Shown: in pieces, positions 16,255 to 25,013 of the stretch
How the letters are laid out: the number at the start of each line of letters is the position of its first letter
Numbering within the stretch: the stretch's first letter is position 1
From: Chloroflexota bacterium
GTDB lineage: Bacteria; Chloroflexota; Anaerolineae; Anaerolineales; Villigracilaceae
Reading direction: 5' to 3'
DNA: 64,000 nucleotides
Assembly: GCA_016213105.1 (NCBI GenBank)
Contig: JACRBN010000016.1
Coordinates: 310,001-374,000 of the forward strand
Notes under the pieces: model-generated
The model's input: only the letters and a program-made list of their open reading frames with translations
Database searches by the model: none
What the model was told of the DNA's origin: nothing
Position numbers and translations under genes: made by a program

Positions 16255-17349
16255 TCAATTCTTCGGCTGCTGCTGGGTGATGCAGTGGATGTTGCCGCCG
16301 CCCAGCAAAATTTCGCGGGCGGGGACGCTCACCACCCTGCGGTCTGGCAGCAGGTTCTGGAGCGTTTCCAACGCTGCGGCATCGTGCGGGTCATCGAACG
16401 AGGGGATGACCGCCCCGCCGTTGCACAGGTAAAAGTTGATGTACGAAGCCGCCATGCGGTCGCCCGCCTCGCGCGGGATCGACCCTTCCACTGTGTCCAC
16501 ACCCCCAGCTTCTTCGCTGGTGATAAGGATCGGATTGGGCTGGTGGATCTTGTGGACTTCGAGTCTGCGTCCCTTTGCGTCGGGCTGGGACATCAGGTAC
16601 TCGTAGGCTTCGGCAGAACGCTCGTACTGCGGGTCGGATTTGTCGTCCGTCCAGGTCAGGGCGACCACGCCCGGGCGCAGGTAACAGAGGATGTTGTCCA
16701 CGTGGCCCGTGGTCTCGTCGTGGAAGACTCCGCGCGGAACCCACAGCACCTTCTCCACGTTGAGATAATTCTTGAGATGAGTTTCAATTTCGTCCTTGCT
16801 CAAATCGGGGTTGCGGCCCGGGCTGAGCAGACACTCGGCGGTGGTGATGCAGGTGCCCTCGCCGTCCACGTGGATCGAGCCGCCTTCGAGGACGAGCGGC
16901 GCTTTGTAACGGTCAACACGTTCGATCTCCAGTACTTTTTGCGCGACGGCCTCGTCCAAATCCCAGGGGAAGTACAGACCGTTGTAGAGTCCGCCCCAGG
17001 CGTTGAAGGACCAATCCACGCCGCGCACGTCACCCTTATCATTGGTGACAAAGGTCGGGCCGCAGTCGCGCAGCCAGGCGTCGTTGTTGGAAATTTCCAC
17101 CACGCGGATGTGAGGCGGGAGCATCTGGCGGGCGTTCATGTATTGATTCGCATTGACGCCCATCGTCAGCGGCTCGAATTGGGCAATGGCTGTCGCAACC
17201 GCGGCAAATGCTTTTTGTGCGGGCTTGCCGCCCAGCCGCCAGTTATCGGGTCGCTGGGGCCAGAGCATCCAGGTTCCAGCGTGGGGCGCGAATTCGGCAG
17301 GCATGGAAAAGCCGTCGGCGCGGGGAGTTGATTCGAGAGTAATTGACAT
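16255..17349 (-). CDS. aguA: agmatine deiminase
   Basis: 364 residues, the standard length. Converts agmatine to N-carbamoylputrescine and ammonia. Guanidine-modifying enzyme residues are in place: WLRDCGPTF, the His of [10 protein letters not shown], and the C-terminal nucleophile Cys in [11 protein letters not shown]. The start at 17349 has a ggag motif upstream. It is the last gene of a minus-strand cluster with an APC permease and two transcarbamylases, the gene set of the agmatine deiminase pathway. A carbamate kinase, the usual fourth member, is not in the window. Confidence 0.95.
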   Translation of the reverse strand: MSITLESTPRADGFSMPAEFAPHAGTWMLWPQRPDNWRLGGKPAQKAFAAVATAIAQFEPLTMGVNANQYMNARQMLPPHIRVVEISNNDAWLRDCGPTFVTNDKGDVRGVDWSFNAWGGLYNGLYFPWDLDEAVAQKVLEIERVDRYKAPLVLEGGSIHVDGEGTCITTAECLLSPGRNPDLSKDEIETHLKNYLNVEKVLWVPRGVFHDETTGHVDNILCYLRPGVVALTWTDDKSDPQYERSAEAYEYLMSQPDAKGRRLEVHKIHQPNPILITSEEAGGVDTVEGSIPREAGDRMAASYINFYLCNGGAVIPSFDDPHDAAALETLQNLLPDRRVVSVPAREILLGGGNIHCITQQQPKN

Positions 17350-17409
17350 ACGATTCTCCTGGAGCGTGTTGCGTATTCCGTTTTACGAAACACGCAACAC
17401 GAAATATGT

Positions 17410-18789
17410 TTATTTTCTCTTCGACCACCAGACAAGAAATTCACCCAACACAAGCGTGATCACCAATCCGATCAAAATAGGACCCGCATACGCCCAATCC
17501 ACCGGCTCGCCAGGCACCCAGACAAAAAAGACGATCCCGGCGATGATGATGATCTCGCACAGGATGGCAAAGAGCAGCGCAACCAGGTCATTGCCGGGGA
17601 ATTTGTAGGGATGTTCGATGTCCTTATCCTTGCGGCGCAGGGCGATGAACGCCGGGAACATGATGGCGTATGGCATGAAGAACAGCATGGAACTGAAGGC
17701 GAAGAGTGTCCAGAACAGGTCCTCGGCGTTGGTGGCCAGCGCGCCGTAGATCAACATCACGGCCGTGGACACCACACCGGTCAGGATCAAGGCGCCAAGC
17801 GGCGACTGGTTGCTCTTGCGGACGACGCCGAAATAAGCGGGCAGGTCGCCGTCACGCCCGGCTTCGGCGGTCATGCGCACAGTGGCAATCGCCCACGCAA
17901 AGGTCTGCGTGAAGATGGAGTACAGCGCAAGCAGACCGAACACGATGGTCAGGATACCGCCGATCCCATTTTCGCCAAACACCGCGCGGAAGGTGTCCAC
18001 CAGGCCTTCGATCAAACCGAGGTTGTCGAGCGGAATCACCACCAGCATGGAGCGAATGGCAAAGGTGTAAACCACGCCGATGAAGATCGCCGAGACGATG
18101 ATGGCACGCGGCACATCCACTTTGGGATTCTTCATCTCGCCGCCCGCGCCGGAGACCAACTCGAAGCCAAGCATGGTGAAGATCAGCACCGGCAGGAAGA
18201 ACAGCGCGTCGCCCCACACGGGTTTGATGCTTGCAAAGGAAAGATCGTTGACCGGCGCGTTGCCCTGCGCTTCATACACAATGCCGGCGATGATAATCGC
18301 GAAGATCAGGATCACCTTGAAGACCGACGCGAGGTTGACGATCCACTTGCTTTCGTCGAGGTTGAGCAGGCCCAGCCCGACGATTAGCCAGGTGGACAGA
18401 ATGCCGATGGCGATGATCCAGATCAGGCTGAGGTCGGGGAAGAATAACTGCGAGATCATCCCTGCGACGAAGATGAGCGAGGAGGGCATCCACAACGCCA
18501 TGTTCACCCAGTAGATCCAGGAAGTGCGCGCTGCCCAGGTCTCGCCAAACGCGCGCTTGACCCAGACGTACAAGCCGCCCTGATCGGGATACGTGGAACC
18601 GAGTTCTGCGGTGATCAAGCCGTAGGGAATGAAGAACAGCAGGACGAGAATCACATACCACGAGATGGCGGAAGGCCCCATGGCAGACATCGATGCAACA
18701 GTGTCCACAAAGAGCAGGGCGCAGATGGTGAAAAGAAGGGTATCCAATCCCCCAAGTGATTTGCGTAGTTCGCGAGTTTCGGTGGTCAT
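17410..18789 (-). CDS. APC-superfamily transporter, probable agmatine/putrescine exchanger
   Basis: 459 residues with about twelve transmembrane helices. The N-terminal LGGLDTLLFTICALLF and the SAMGPSAISW stretch are typical of APC amino-acid/polyamine antiporters. In lactic acid bacteria the equivalent AguD swaps agmatine for putrescine; the same role is inferred here from position between aguA and the transcarbamylases. The start at 18789 is preferred over an upstream ATG because AAGGAAAA precedes it. A symmetric CCGAAAG/CTTTCGG site lies 30-50 bp upstream, suggesting its own regulated promoter. Confidence 0.85.
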   Translation of the reverse strand: MTTETRELRKSLGGLDTLLFTICALLFVDTVASMSAMGPSAISWYVILVLLFFIPYGLITAELGSTYPDQGGLYVWVKRAFGETWAARTSWIYWVNMALWMPSSLIFVAGMISQLFFPDLSLIWIIAIGILSTWLIVGLGLLNLDESKWIVNLASVFKVILIFAIIIAGIVYEAQGNAPVNDLSFASIKPVWGDALFFLPVLIFTMLGFELVSGAGGEMKNPKVDVPRAIIVSAIFIGVVYTFAIRSMLVVIPLDNLGLIEGLVDTFRAVFGENGIGGILTIVFGLLALYSIFTQTFAWAIATVRMTAEAGRDGDLPAYFGVVRKSNQSPLGALILTGVVSTAVMLIYGALATNAEDLFWTLFAFSSMLFFMPYAIMFPAFIALRRKDKDIEHPYKFPGNDLVALLFAILCEIIIIAGIVFFVWVPGEPVDWAYAGPILIGLVITLVLGEFLVWWSKRK

Positions 18790-18818
18790 GGTTTTTCCTT
18801 TTGATTCGACCTCTGGAA

Positions 18819-18839
18819 TTCCGAAAGTTCCACTTTCGG
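18819..18839 (-). promoter_or_regulatory. CCGAAA-type operator upstream of the permease
   Basis: CCGAAAG at 18821-18827 and CTTTCGG at 18833-18839 form an inverted repeat with a 5-nt spacer, preceded by TT. The same half-site recurs upstream of the transcarbamylase and Lrp genes, so it is a candidate site for the Lrp-type regulator. Confidence 0.5.
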
Positions 18840-18864
18840 GGAGATGCATATTTTGGTTGTGCCT

Positions 18865-19887
18865 TTATCGAAGCGCATTCTGTAAAAACGCTTCTGTGTA
18901 CCCTTCGTAATATTGTTGCAGTTCCGCGCTGGGCTGGCGGCGGTTGGGATAGAGATACCAGAGCAGCAACGCCTTCTGGGTGTGGAAGCGATTCTCGGCT
19001 TCATCGAAGATGACCGAAGACGGCGAGTCCATCACTTCACTGGTGATTTCGTAATCGCGGTTGGCGGGCATGCAGTGCAACACCTTGCAATGCGGCGGGG
19101 CATTGTTGAGCAATTCGCGGTTGATCTGGTATTTTGGCATGAACACTTTGAGACGTTCCTCCTTCTCATCGTCATAGCCGTGATACCACCAAACATCGGT
19201 CACGATGAAATCGGCATCCCGGACGGCTTCGAGCGGGTCAGTGGTCATCTTGAAAGTCGCGCCGCTGGATTGACAGGCGGCCTTGGTTTTCTCGGCTTCT
19301 ACGGGGTCAACCTGATATGCCTCGGGAGCGGCGACAACAAGCTGGGAACCCAGCACGGGCAAAATCTGCCGCAGGGATGTGCAGATACAGCCCACGGGGG
19401 AAGCATCGCTGACGAAAGCGACCTTCATCTCCTCCACGGTTTTTCCTTCTGGCAGGTGCTCCAGCATGGTGAAGATGTCGCACAGTCCCTGTGTGGGGTG
19501 GCTGTACACCGTCATGCCGTTGATGACCGGCACGGTGGAACAGCGGGCAATTTCCTGCATGGTTTCCAGCGCGTCGGTGCGAGCCATGATGGCGTCGCAC
19601 ATGCGTCCCAGCACCTGCACGGTATCGTAAACTGATTCGCGCGCGCCGAGATGAATTTCACCCGGCTTGAGGTAAACGGCGTGCCCGCCCAATTCCATCA
19701 TGGCGGTCTCGAAGGAAACGCGCGTCCGCAGGGAGGATGACTCGAACAACATTCCCAGCGACATGCCGCGCAACAGGCGCGGGGTCACGCCTTTGCAGTC
19801 GGCTTCCTTCAGAAAGCGGATCAACTCCAACATGCCCAGGAGTTCATCCTTGCTGAAATCATCCAATTCGAGGAAGTGGCGCGGCAT
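18865..19887 (-). CDS. transcarbamylase paralogue with altered phosphate loop
   Basis: 340 residues of the ornithine/putrescine/aspartate carbamoyltransferase fold. The carbamoyl-phosphate loop reads SSLRTRVSFE rather than STRTR, so one Thr contact is Leu. HPTQGLCD is conserved, and the second-substrate motif is HCMPANRD with the catalytic Cys kept. It lies 2 nt after the stop of another transcarbamylase (19890) and upstream of the permease and aguA. It may bind carbamoyl phosphate differently, act on another amine, or form mixed oligomers with its neighbour; the sequence does not say which. Confidence 0.85.
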   Translation of the reverse strand: MPRHFLELDDFSKDELLGMLELIRFLKEADCKGVTPRLLRGMSLGMLFESSSLRTRVSFETAMMELGGHAVYLKPGEIHLGARESVYDTVQVLGRMCDAIMARTDALETMQEIARCSTVPVINGMTVYSHPTQGLCDIFTMLEHLPEGKTVEEMKVAFVSDASPVGCICTSLRQILPVLGSQLVVAAPEAYQVDPVEAEKTKAACQSSGATFKMTTDPLEAVRDADFIVTDVWWYHGYDDEKEERLKVFMPKYQINRELLNNAPPHCKVLHCMPANRDYEITSEVMDSPSSVIFDEAENRFHTQKALLLWYLYPNRRQPSAELQQYYEGYTEAFLQNALR

Positions 19888-19889
19888 GG

Positions 19890-20903
19890 TCAGATCCCTT
19901 TTTCCAAAAAGGCTTCGATTTGCCCCTTGTGGAAGGCTTTGAGTTCCTCCGAAGGTTTCTTCATGCGCGGATAAAGGAAGTAGACCAGCAATCCTTTTTC
20001 AGCGTGCAGACGATTTTCAGCCTGGTCGAAGATGATCGAGCGGGGATGATCCATCACCTCGTCGGTGGCTTCCACTCCACGTGAGGCTGGGAGGTTGTGC
20101 ATGAATTTGCAGTGGGCGGGGGCTTTGTTGAACAGGTCGAGGTTTACCTGATAGGTCGGCATGAAGGCGGCGCGGCGTTCGGGGATTTGGTCTTCCTGCC
20201 CGACCCACCACCAAAGATCGGTGTAGATGAAGTCGGCATTCTTGACAGCGGCAATCGGGTCTTCGGTGATGGTCAGGGTTCCGCCGGAGACGGCGCAGTT
20301 TTCCTTCGCCATCTTGACCCATTCTTCGGGAGCCTGATATTTCTTCGGCGCGGCGTGGGTGAAGTTAATGCCCAATTTGGTACACATCAGCATCAGGGAG
20401 GAGAGCACGTTGGTCGCGTCGCCGATGAAGGTCACGTTCAGGTCTTCGATTTTCTTGCCGGCGGGCATGTGTTCGAGCATGGCGGTCACATCGCAGACCA
20501 CCTGGGTGGGATGGTTGTAATCGGTGAGACCGTTGAAGACGGGCACTTCGGCGTGTTTGGCGAGTTCGGTCACGGTTTCATGCTTGAGGGCGCGGCAGAA
20601 GACAGCGTCGCACATGCGCGAGAGGACTTTTGCTGTGTCGTACATTGATTCGCGCACGCCGAGGTGGATTTCACCCGGCTTGAGGTAGAGCGCGTGCCCG
20701 CCCAACTCGGTCATGGCGACCTCGAAGGAAACGCGCGTGCGGGTGGAGGGTTCCTCGAAGATCATCGCCAGCGAAGCACCTTCGAGTAGTTTGGGCGTGC
20801 AGCCCTGCTTGTCGGCGGCCTTGATCTTGCGGGTCAATTCGATGATGTCGAGCAGTTCCTTCTTGGAGAAATCCTGCGTGTCGATGAAATGGTGAAGAGT
20901 CAT
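19890..20903 (-). CDS. putrescine-type carbamoyltransferase
   Basis: 337 residues. The phosphate loop PSTRTRVSFE is canonical, YNHPTQ and VTFIGDATNV match putrescine carbamoyltransferases such as that of Enterococcus, and the C terminus has the extra helix typical of them. It would split N-carbamoylputrescine to putrescine and carbamoyl phosphate. Oddly, the usual HCLP motif is HNLPASRG, with Asn for the catalytic-site Cys; some putrescine or other specialised transcarbamylases tolerate changes here, but activity needs testing. It is the first structural gene after a promoter region with CCGAAA half-sites. Confidence 0.87.
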   Translation of the reverse strand: MTLHHFIDTQDFSKKELLDIIELTRKIKAADKQGCTPKLLEGASLAMIFEEPSTRTRVSFEVAMTELGGHALYLKPGEIHLGVRESMYDTAKVLSRMCDAVFCRALKHETVTELAKHAEVPVFNGLTDYNHPTQVVCDVTAMLEHMPAGKKIEDLNVTFIGDATNVLSSLMLMCTKLGINFTHAAPKKYQAPEEWVKMAKENCAVSGGTLTITEDPIAAVKNADFIYTDLWWWVGQEDQIPERRAAFMPTYQVNLDLFNKAPAHCKFMHNLPASRGVEATDEVMDHPRSIIFDQAENRLHAEKGLLVYFLYPRMKKPSEELKAFHKGQIEAFLEKGI

Positions 20904-20940
20904 GGTTTTTATCCTTTCATTGGAAGGTTTTGTTTTAGAG

Positions 20941-20970
20941 TTCCGTTTCGGAATTATATAGTTCCGAATA
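20941..20970 (-). promoter_or_regulatory. CCGAAA-type operator upstream of the transcarbamylase operon
   Basis: TTCCG-TTT-CGGAA (20941-20953) is a perfect palindrome, followed after TTATATA by another GTTCCGAATA (20961-20970). Helically repeated half-sites like this suit an octameric Lrp-family regulator such as the one encoded at 21074. Confidence 0.55.
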
Positions 20971-21040
20971 TGATTTCATTATAGCTATTTAACGGGAGGC
21001 ATCCAAGTGATAAATGTCATGATTCCCCAAAAGTTTCTGC

Positions 21041-21069
21041 AAAAGAAAACCGCCCCGTTGCGGGGCGGT
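21041..21069 (-). terminator. terminator of the Lrp-family gene
   Basis: On the minus strand the stem ACCGCCCCG-CAA-CGGGGCGGT is followed by GTTTTCTTTT. It closes the Lrp gene and insulates the agmatine operon. Confidence 0.88.
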
Positions 21070-21073
21070 CGCT

Positions 21074-21562
21074 TCATTCTTCGATGCCGAAATCTTCCCT
21101 GGGCGGGATCCACTCGTCGATATTGCGCAGGATGCGCGGCACAAGCGCGTAGCGGCTGACGGTCACGCCGGGAATGGACGGCAGGGTCTTGCGCAGGAAC
21201 TCGCGCAGCTCGTCGTTATCCTTGAAGCGCGCCTCGATGGAGATTTCCTGCGAGCCTTGCCCGAAGGCCACGTAGGTGATGGCAGGCATCAAAGATAGGC
21301 GCTGGACAATTTCGTCCTCCTTGGCCGGGTCGGCTTCGAGCAGAATGTCGGCGGCGGTGACGTAGCCAAACGCAGTCGGGTCGATGATGGCCGTCAGGCG
21401 GATGATGCCCTCCTCCACCAGGCGGTCGATGCGTTTGCGCACCGTGCGCTCGTTGGCGCCTGTCTGGCGGGCAATCTCCGAGGCAGCCACACGGGCATCC
21501 TCGTGCAGGAGGCGGATGATGTCATAATCCAGTTGGTCAAGGGTCGCTTTGCGCGGGGGCAT
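21074..21562 (-). CDS. Lrp/AsnC-family regulator
   Basis: 162 residues. The N-terminal HTH covers about residues 8-60 (LDQLDYDIIRLLHEDARV, then ANERTVRKRIDRLVEEGII), followed by the RAM effector domain (about 70-150) with FGQGSQEISIEARF. Lrp-type proteins sense amino acids or related metabolites. It is transcribed in the same direction as, and just upstream of, the agmatine genes, and CCGAAA half-sites occur before itself and those genes, so control of polyamine catabolism is a reasonable inference. Confidence 0.9.
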   Translation of the reverse strand: MPPRKATLDQLDYDIIRLLHEDARVAASEIARQTGANERTVRKRIDRLVEEGIIRLTAIIDPTAFGYVTAADILLEADPAKEDEIVQRLSLMPAITYVAFGQGSQEISIEARFKDNDELREFLRKTLPSIPGVTVSRYALVPRILRNIDEWIPPREDFGIEE

Positions 21563-21569
21563 CTTATCC

Positions 21570-21593
21570 TTTCGGCATCGGATGATTCCGAAA
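21570..21593 (-). promoter_or_regulatory. CCGAAA-type site upstream of the Lrp gene
   Basis: TTTCGG at 21570-21575 and CCGAAA at 21588-21593 form an inverted pair 12 nt apart, directly before the ATG. This would suit negative autoregulation. Confidence 0.45.
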
Positions 21594-21607
21594 CCTACGG
21601 CATTCTA

Positions 21608-22540
21608 TCATCCCTGCGGGCGCCCGTCCAACGCGCAGGCTTTCAGGAAATCCGCGACCTGATCGTCGTAGGCCTGCGGATTGCTGAAAAACGCCTCGGC
21701 GTGGTCGGCGCCTGGCGCCAGGTACAGGGCGCGCATCCCGCGGGTCTTGGCATCGAACAAGGCCTGGCTCATGCGCGACGGGGTGAACTTGTCCTCCCGC
21801 CCGTGTGTGAACAGACAGGGAATCTCGATCCTGCCCACCGCGCGCACAGGCGAAACCTCGTCGAAGGCCATGCCCGTCAAAACCTTCGACCACAGGCTGG
21901 CAATGGGCAGCATCGGAAAAGGCGGGATGTGATAATCCAGGTTGAGATGATAAGCCAGCAGTTCGTTCAAGTCGGAGAAGCAGCAGTCGCAGATCAGGAA
22001 TGCCAGCCCGGGCGTTTCCGCCGCGTATTGGATGGCGGTCGCCGCCCCAAACGACTCTCCCAGCACCCCCACCTGCCCGCCGTTTCCCAGCCGTTCCCGC
22101 GCCCAGGCGACCCAGGCCGCCATGTCGTGTTTCTCGTAATAGCCAAAGGTACTCCAGCGCCCGCCGCTCCGTCCGTGATTGCGGTGATCATAGAGCAGCA
22201 CGTTGAATCCGCGGCTGCGAAACAGGTTGACGTATTTTACCGAGCCGAACAGGGTGTAGGTGATGCCGTGCGCGATTACAACAGTACTGTTCGAATCGGG
22301 CAGGGGCAGGTAGATCCCGAACAGGTCATAACCCAGCGGCGAACGGATGGTGAAATCCTGTTTCTCCCAGGAATTCCATTCCGCCTCGCTCATGCGTCCC
22401 GTTTCGATCTCCGCCCTGTAGGTCTCCTCCACCGGGAAACACTTGGGGCGCACCACCTGCAACGCAAAATACAGTCCCGCGCCCAGCATAAGGGACAGCA
22501 ATCCACCCGCAAGGACGAGCAGCAGGATCACGATGAGCAT
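21608..22540 (-). CDS. membrane-anchored alpha/beta hydrolase
   Basis: 310 residues. An N-terminal hydrophobic helix (about 3-25) is followed by an alpha/beta hydrolase fold: oxyanion region VVIAHGITYTLFGS, nucleophile elbow GVLGESFGAA (Ser about 174), acid Asp in THGREDKFTP and His in APGADHAEAF. The architecture is like Bacillus YqkD and related hydrolases anchored at the membrane outer face. Substrate unknown. It lies 30 nt after the GPH transporter gene in the same direction, so the two may be co-transcribed. Confidence 0.87.
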   Translation of the reverse strand: MLIVILLLVLAGGLLSLMLGAGLYFALQVVRPKCFPVEETYRAEIETGRMSEAEWNSWEKQDFTIRSPLGYDLFGIYLPLPDSNSTVVIAHGITYTLFGSVKYVNLFRSRGFNVLLYDHRNHGRSGGRWSTFGYYEKHDMAAWVAWARERLGNGGQVGVLGESFGAATAIQYAAETPGLAFLICDCCFSDLNELLAYHLNLDYHIPPFPMLPIASLWSKVLTGMAFDEVSPVRAVGRIEIPCLFTHGREDKFTPSRMSQALFDAKTRGMRALYLAPGADHAEAFFSNPQAYDDQVADFLKACALDGRPQG

Positions 22541-22570
22541 GGAAGGTCAGACCTGTTCGAAACCGCGAAT

Positions 22571-23980
22571 TTACTCCACGAACTTGTAGCCCTGCGACTC
22601 CAGGTACTTGCGCTCTTTCGCCTTGTGGATCTCGGCCAGCCCGGCCTTGATCTTGAGCCATTCCGGGCCATCCAGCGGATACCAGTGCAAGGCCACAAAG
22701 GACAGAAACAGCAAAATGCCTGGCACCAGCACCCAGCCCAGCAGGATGCCCGTCTCGGCATTGACCGACTGCATGCCCTTCGCCAGGGTCTGGTCGTACC
22801 CGAAGGCGGTCATGATGGTCAGCAGCACCCACTGCGCTAGGCTGATGGCGGGCTTGGTGATGAAGCTGTTCACGCCCGCGTACATGCCCTCGCGGCGCAG
22901 GCCGGTGCGATGCTCGTCCATGTCCACCACGTCGCCGTTCATCATTGGGATCAGGTACATGCCACCCGCGAAGCCGATCCCAAACAGGAAGAAGCCCAGC
23001 GTGGCCGCGATGACATTTCTCCCCATGAAAACGACGGCCAGGCAGCCGATGGCAAAGGCCAGGCTGAACAGGCGCGTGCTGAGTTTGACGCCCCAGGGTT
23101 CACGGCGGTTGATCCACAAGAAGACCCCGCCGACTATGCCGCCCGCCAGGGCAAGGTACAGCGGCATGGCCGGGACGCTGATCTCGTCAAAGTAGTACCA
23201 CAGGCCCTGCATCAACGAAGTCTGCACGAACATGATGGTGAAGCTGATCACTTCGAAGACGACGAAGGAACGATTGGTGAAACACTGCTTGAAGGCGGTC
23301 AGGAAGCCAGGCTGCTCATCCTCCTGGGCGTAGTGTTTTTCCTTGTAGAAGAAGGTGCTGGCAAAGATGAGCACCCCCATGCCGACCGCGAACAGCGCCA
23401 TGAACCAGCGGAAATAGCTGATGCCCGCCAGGTCGCCCGCTTCGGGCTTGATGGTGCGCTCGATGGCCAGCGGCACGACGATGGTGAAGACCATGAAGAG
23501 AATCTTCCAGATGAAGATGCTGGAGCGGGCCTTGTTGGAGATGGCCACCTCGTACGGCATGATGTACAGGCTGGTCGCGATGGCCGTGTACAGGCTGTCG
23601 AACACGAATAGCACAAGCAGCATTTGAACAAACATGCCCGTCTGTGTATCGACCCCAGGGATGTCCAGCCAGAACAGGATGAAGCTCAGGATGAAGATCG
23701 GCGCGCCGAAGCGGATGTAGGGCACGCGCCGTCCCAGCTTGCTCTTGGTGCGGTCGCTGATGTAACCGAACAGCGGATCGTTGACGGCGTTCCAGATGCC
23801 GAACAGCAGCCAGACAATGCCGGTATAGGAGGTCGAAAGGCCGCGCACGTTGACAAAGTAATACGTCAACGCCCCGGCGGCCACCAGCGATTGCAGGATG
23901 GCGACGGAGGCGTCGGCCAGCGAAATCCAAATGCGGCTGGCAAGGGGAACTTTTTCCTCTTGAAGGGCGGAAGTGGTCAT
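22571..23980 (-). CDS. GPH-family (glycoside-pentoside-hexuronide) transporter
   Basis: 469 residues, twelve transmembrane segments, in the major facilitator fold. The loop GYISDRTKSKLGRRVPYIRF between helices 2 and 3 is the family signature, and WNAVNDPLFG precedes it. GPH transporters move sugars with a cation; the substrate cannot be read from sequence. An ATG at 23980 follows a ggag motif. The divergent upstream region contains a 66-bp hairpin repeat shared with the ftcD promoter region. Confidence 0.88.
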   Translation of the reverse strand: MTTSALQEEKVPLASRIWISLADASVAILQSLVAAGALTYYFVNVRGLSTSYTGIVWLLFGIWNAVNDPLFGYISDRTKSKLGRRVPYIRFGAPIFILSFILFWLDIPGVDTQTGMFVQMLLVLFVFDSLYTAIATSLYIMPYEVAISNKARSSIFIWKILFMVFTIVVPLAIERTIKPEAGDLAGISYFRWFMALFAVGMGVLIFASTFFYKEKHYAQEDEQPGFLTAFKQCFTNRSFVVFEVISFTIMFVQTSLMQGLWYYFDEISVPAMPLYLALAGGIVGGVFLWINRREPWGVKLSTRLFSLAFAIGCLAVVFMGRNVIAATLGFFLFGIGFAGGMYLIPMMNGDVVDMDEHRTGLRREGMYAGVNSFITKPAISLAQWVLLTIMTAFGYDQTLAKGMQSVNAETGILLGWVLVPGILLFLSFVALHWYPLDGPEWLKIKAGLAEIHKAKERKYLESQGYKFVE

Positions 23981-24093
23981 GGGTGGGCTCTCCTGGAGCT
24001 TGGGATGCCAACATTGTACCTATATTCACATTCGCTGTAAGGAAGCAAAAGGAATGATTCGGGCATTACAAATGGGACTTTTTTTAAGGGGGA

Positions 24094-24160
24094 ACCCAGC
24101 ACGGTTACAACTTGCGCCTTTTTGAAGCGGAAAAAGCACATTTTTTGACCGTGGGTATTA
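24094..24160. repeat. 66-bp hairpin element, copy B
   Basis: Diverged copy of the element at 5021-5085: ACCCAGCACGGTTACAACTT..., central GAAG loop region, and ACCGT-GGGTATTA at the end. Most stem positions differ from copy A but the order of blocks is the same. It lies between divergent GPH-transporter and fdhD genes. Confidence 0.5.
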
Positions 24161-24221
24161 TATAATCGCATATCCCGCAAGGCAGCAGCAAAGGCTGGCA
24201 GATGAAGTTGATTATACCGGT

Positions 24222-25013
24222 ATGGAGCGCAGCATGATTTCACCCAGAAAACCGATCCACTACGACCGGTTCGAGTTCAAAAAGTGGACTTCCTTCGACA
24301 CGGAGACCATCGTGGAGATGCCCGTCTCGCTGACGGTCAACGGCGAGGCGTGGATCACCTTCATGTGTACGCCCGTCGATTTGGAGGCGCTGGCGGTGGG
24401 CTTCCTCTTCAACGAAGGGCTGATCGAGCACATGGATGAGGTCGAGGATGTGCGCGTGTGCGAGCACGGCGACAACGTGGACGTCTGGCTGAATCACAGC
24501 GTGGAACAGCCCAAATCGTGGCGACGCACCTCGGGCTGCACGGGCGGCGTCACGGCGGTGGATGCCCTGGCGCGCCCCGATGTCTCGTTTAACGGCGACC
24601 AACCCCAAGTCCAGGCGGGAACGATCCTGGGGATGTTGGATTTGCTGTTCGAGGCGCAGGTGCTCTACCGCGAGACAGGCGGAGTCCACACCTCCATCCT
24701 GAGCGACGGCAGGCGCACCATCCAGGCGGCCGAGGACATCGGGCGGCACAACACGCTCGACAAGATCGCAGGCCTGTGCCTGAGACAGGATGCCTGGCCC
24801 GCGACGCGCATCCTGATCACGACCGGGCGCATCAGCTCGGAGATGCTGCAAAAGGCCGCGCGCATGGGAGCGCCGATCCTGATCTCGCGCACCTCGCCCT
24901 CGTCGCTTTCGATTGAAATGGCCGAACGCTACGGCATCACGTTGATCGGATATGCACGCACGCAGCGTTTCAACGTTTATACCAGCAAGGGAAGGATCAT
25001 CGATGAAAGCTAA
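24222..25013 (+). CDS. fdhD: formate dehydrogenase accessory sulfurtransferase FdhD
   Basis: 263 residues. FdhD passes sulfur to the molybdenum cofactor of formate dehydrogenases and is needed for their activity. Markers are VEMPVSLTVNG, LAVGFLFNEGL, ETGGVHTS, EDIGRHNTLDKI and RISSEMLQKA. The loop that holds a CxxC pair in E. coli FdhD here reads TSGCTGGVT with only one Cys (Cys106). No formate dehydrogenase is in the window. Start at 24222 or the ATG at 24234 cannot be told apart. The stop overlaps the next gene by 11 nt. Confidence 0.95.
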   Translation: MERSMISPRKPIHYDRFEFKKWTSFDTETIVEMPVSLTVNGEAWITFMCTPVDLEALAVGFLFNEGLIEHMDEVEDVRVCEHGDNVDVWLNHSVEQPKSWRRTSGCTGGVTAVDALARPDVSFNGDQPQVQAGTILGMLDLLFEAQVLYRETGGVHTSILSDGRRTIQAAEDIGRHNTLDKIAGLCLRQDAWPATRILITTGRISSEMLQKAARMGAPILISRTSPSSLSIEMAERYGITLIGYARTQRFNVYTSKGRIIDES

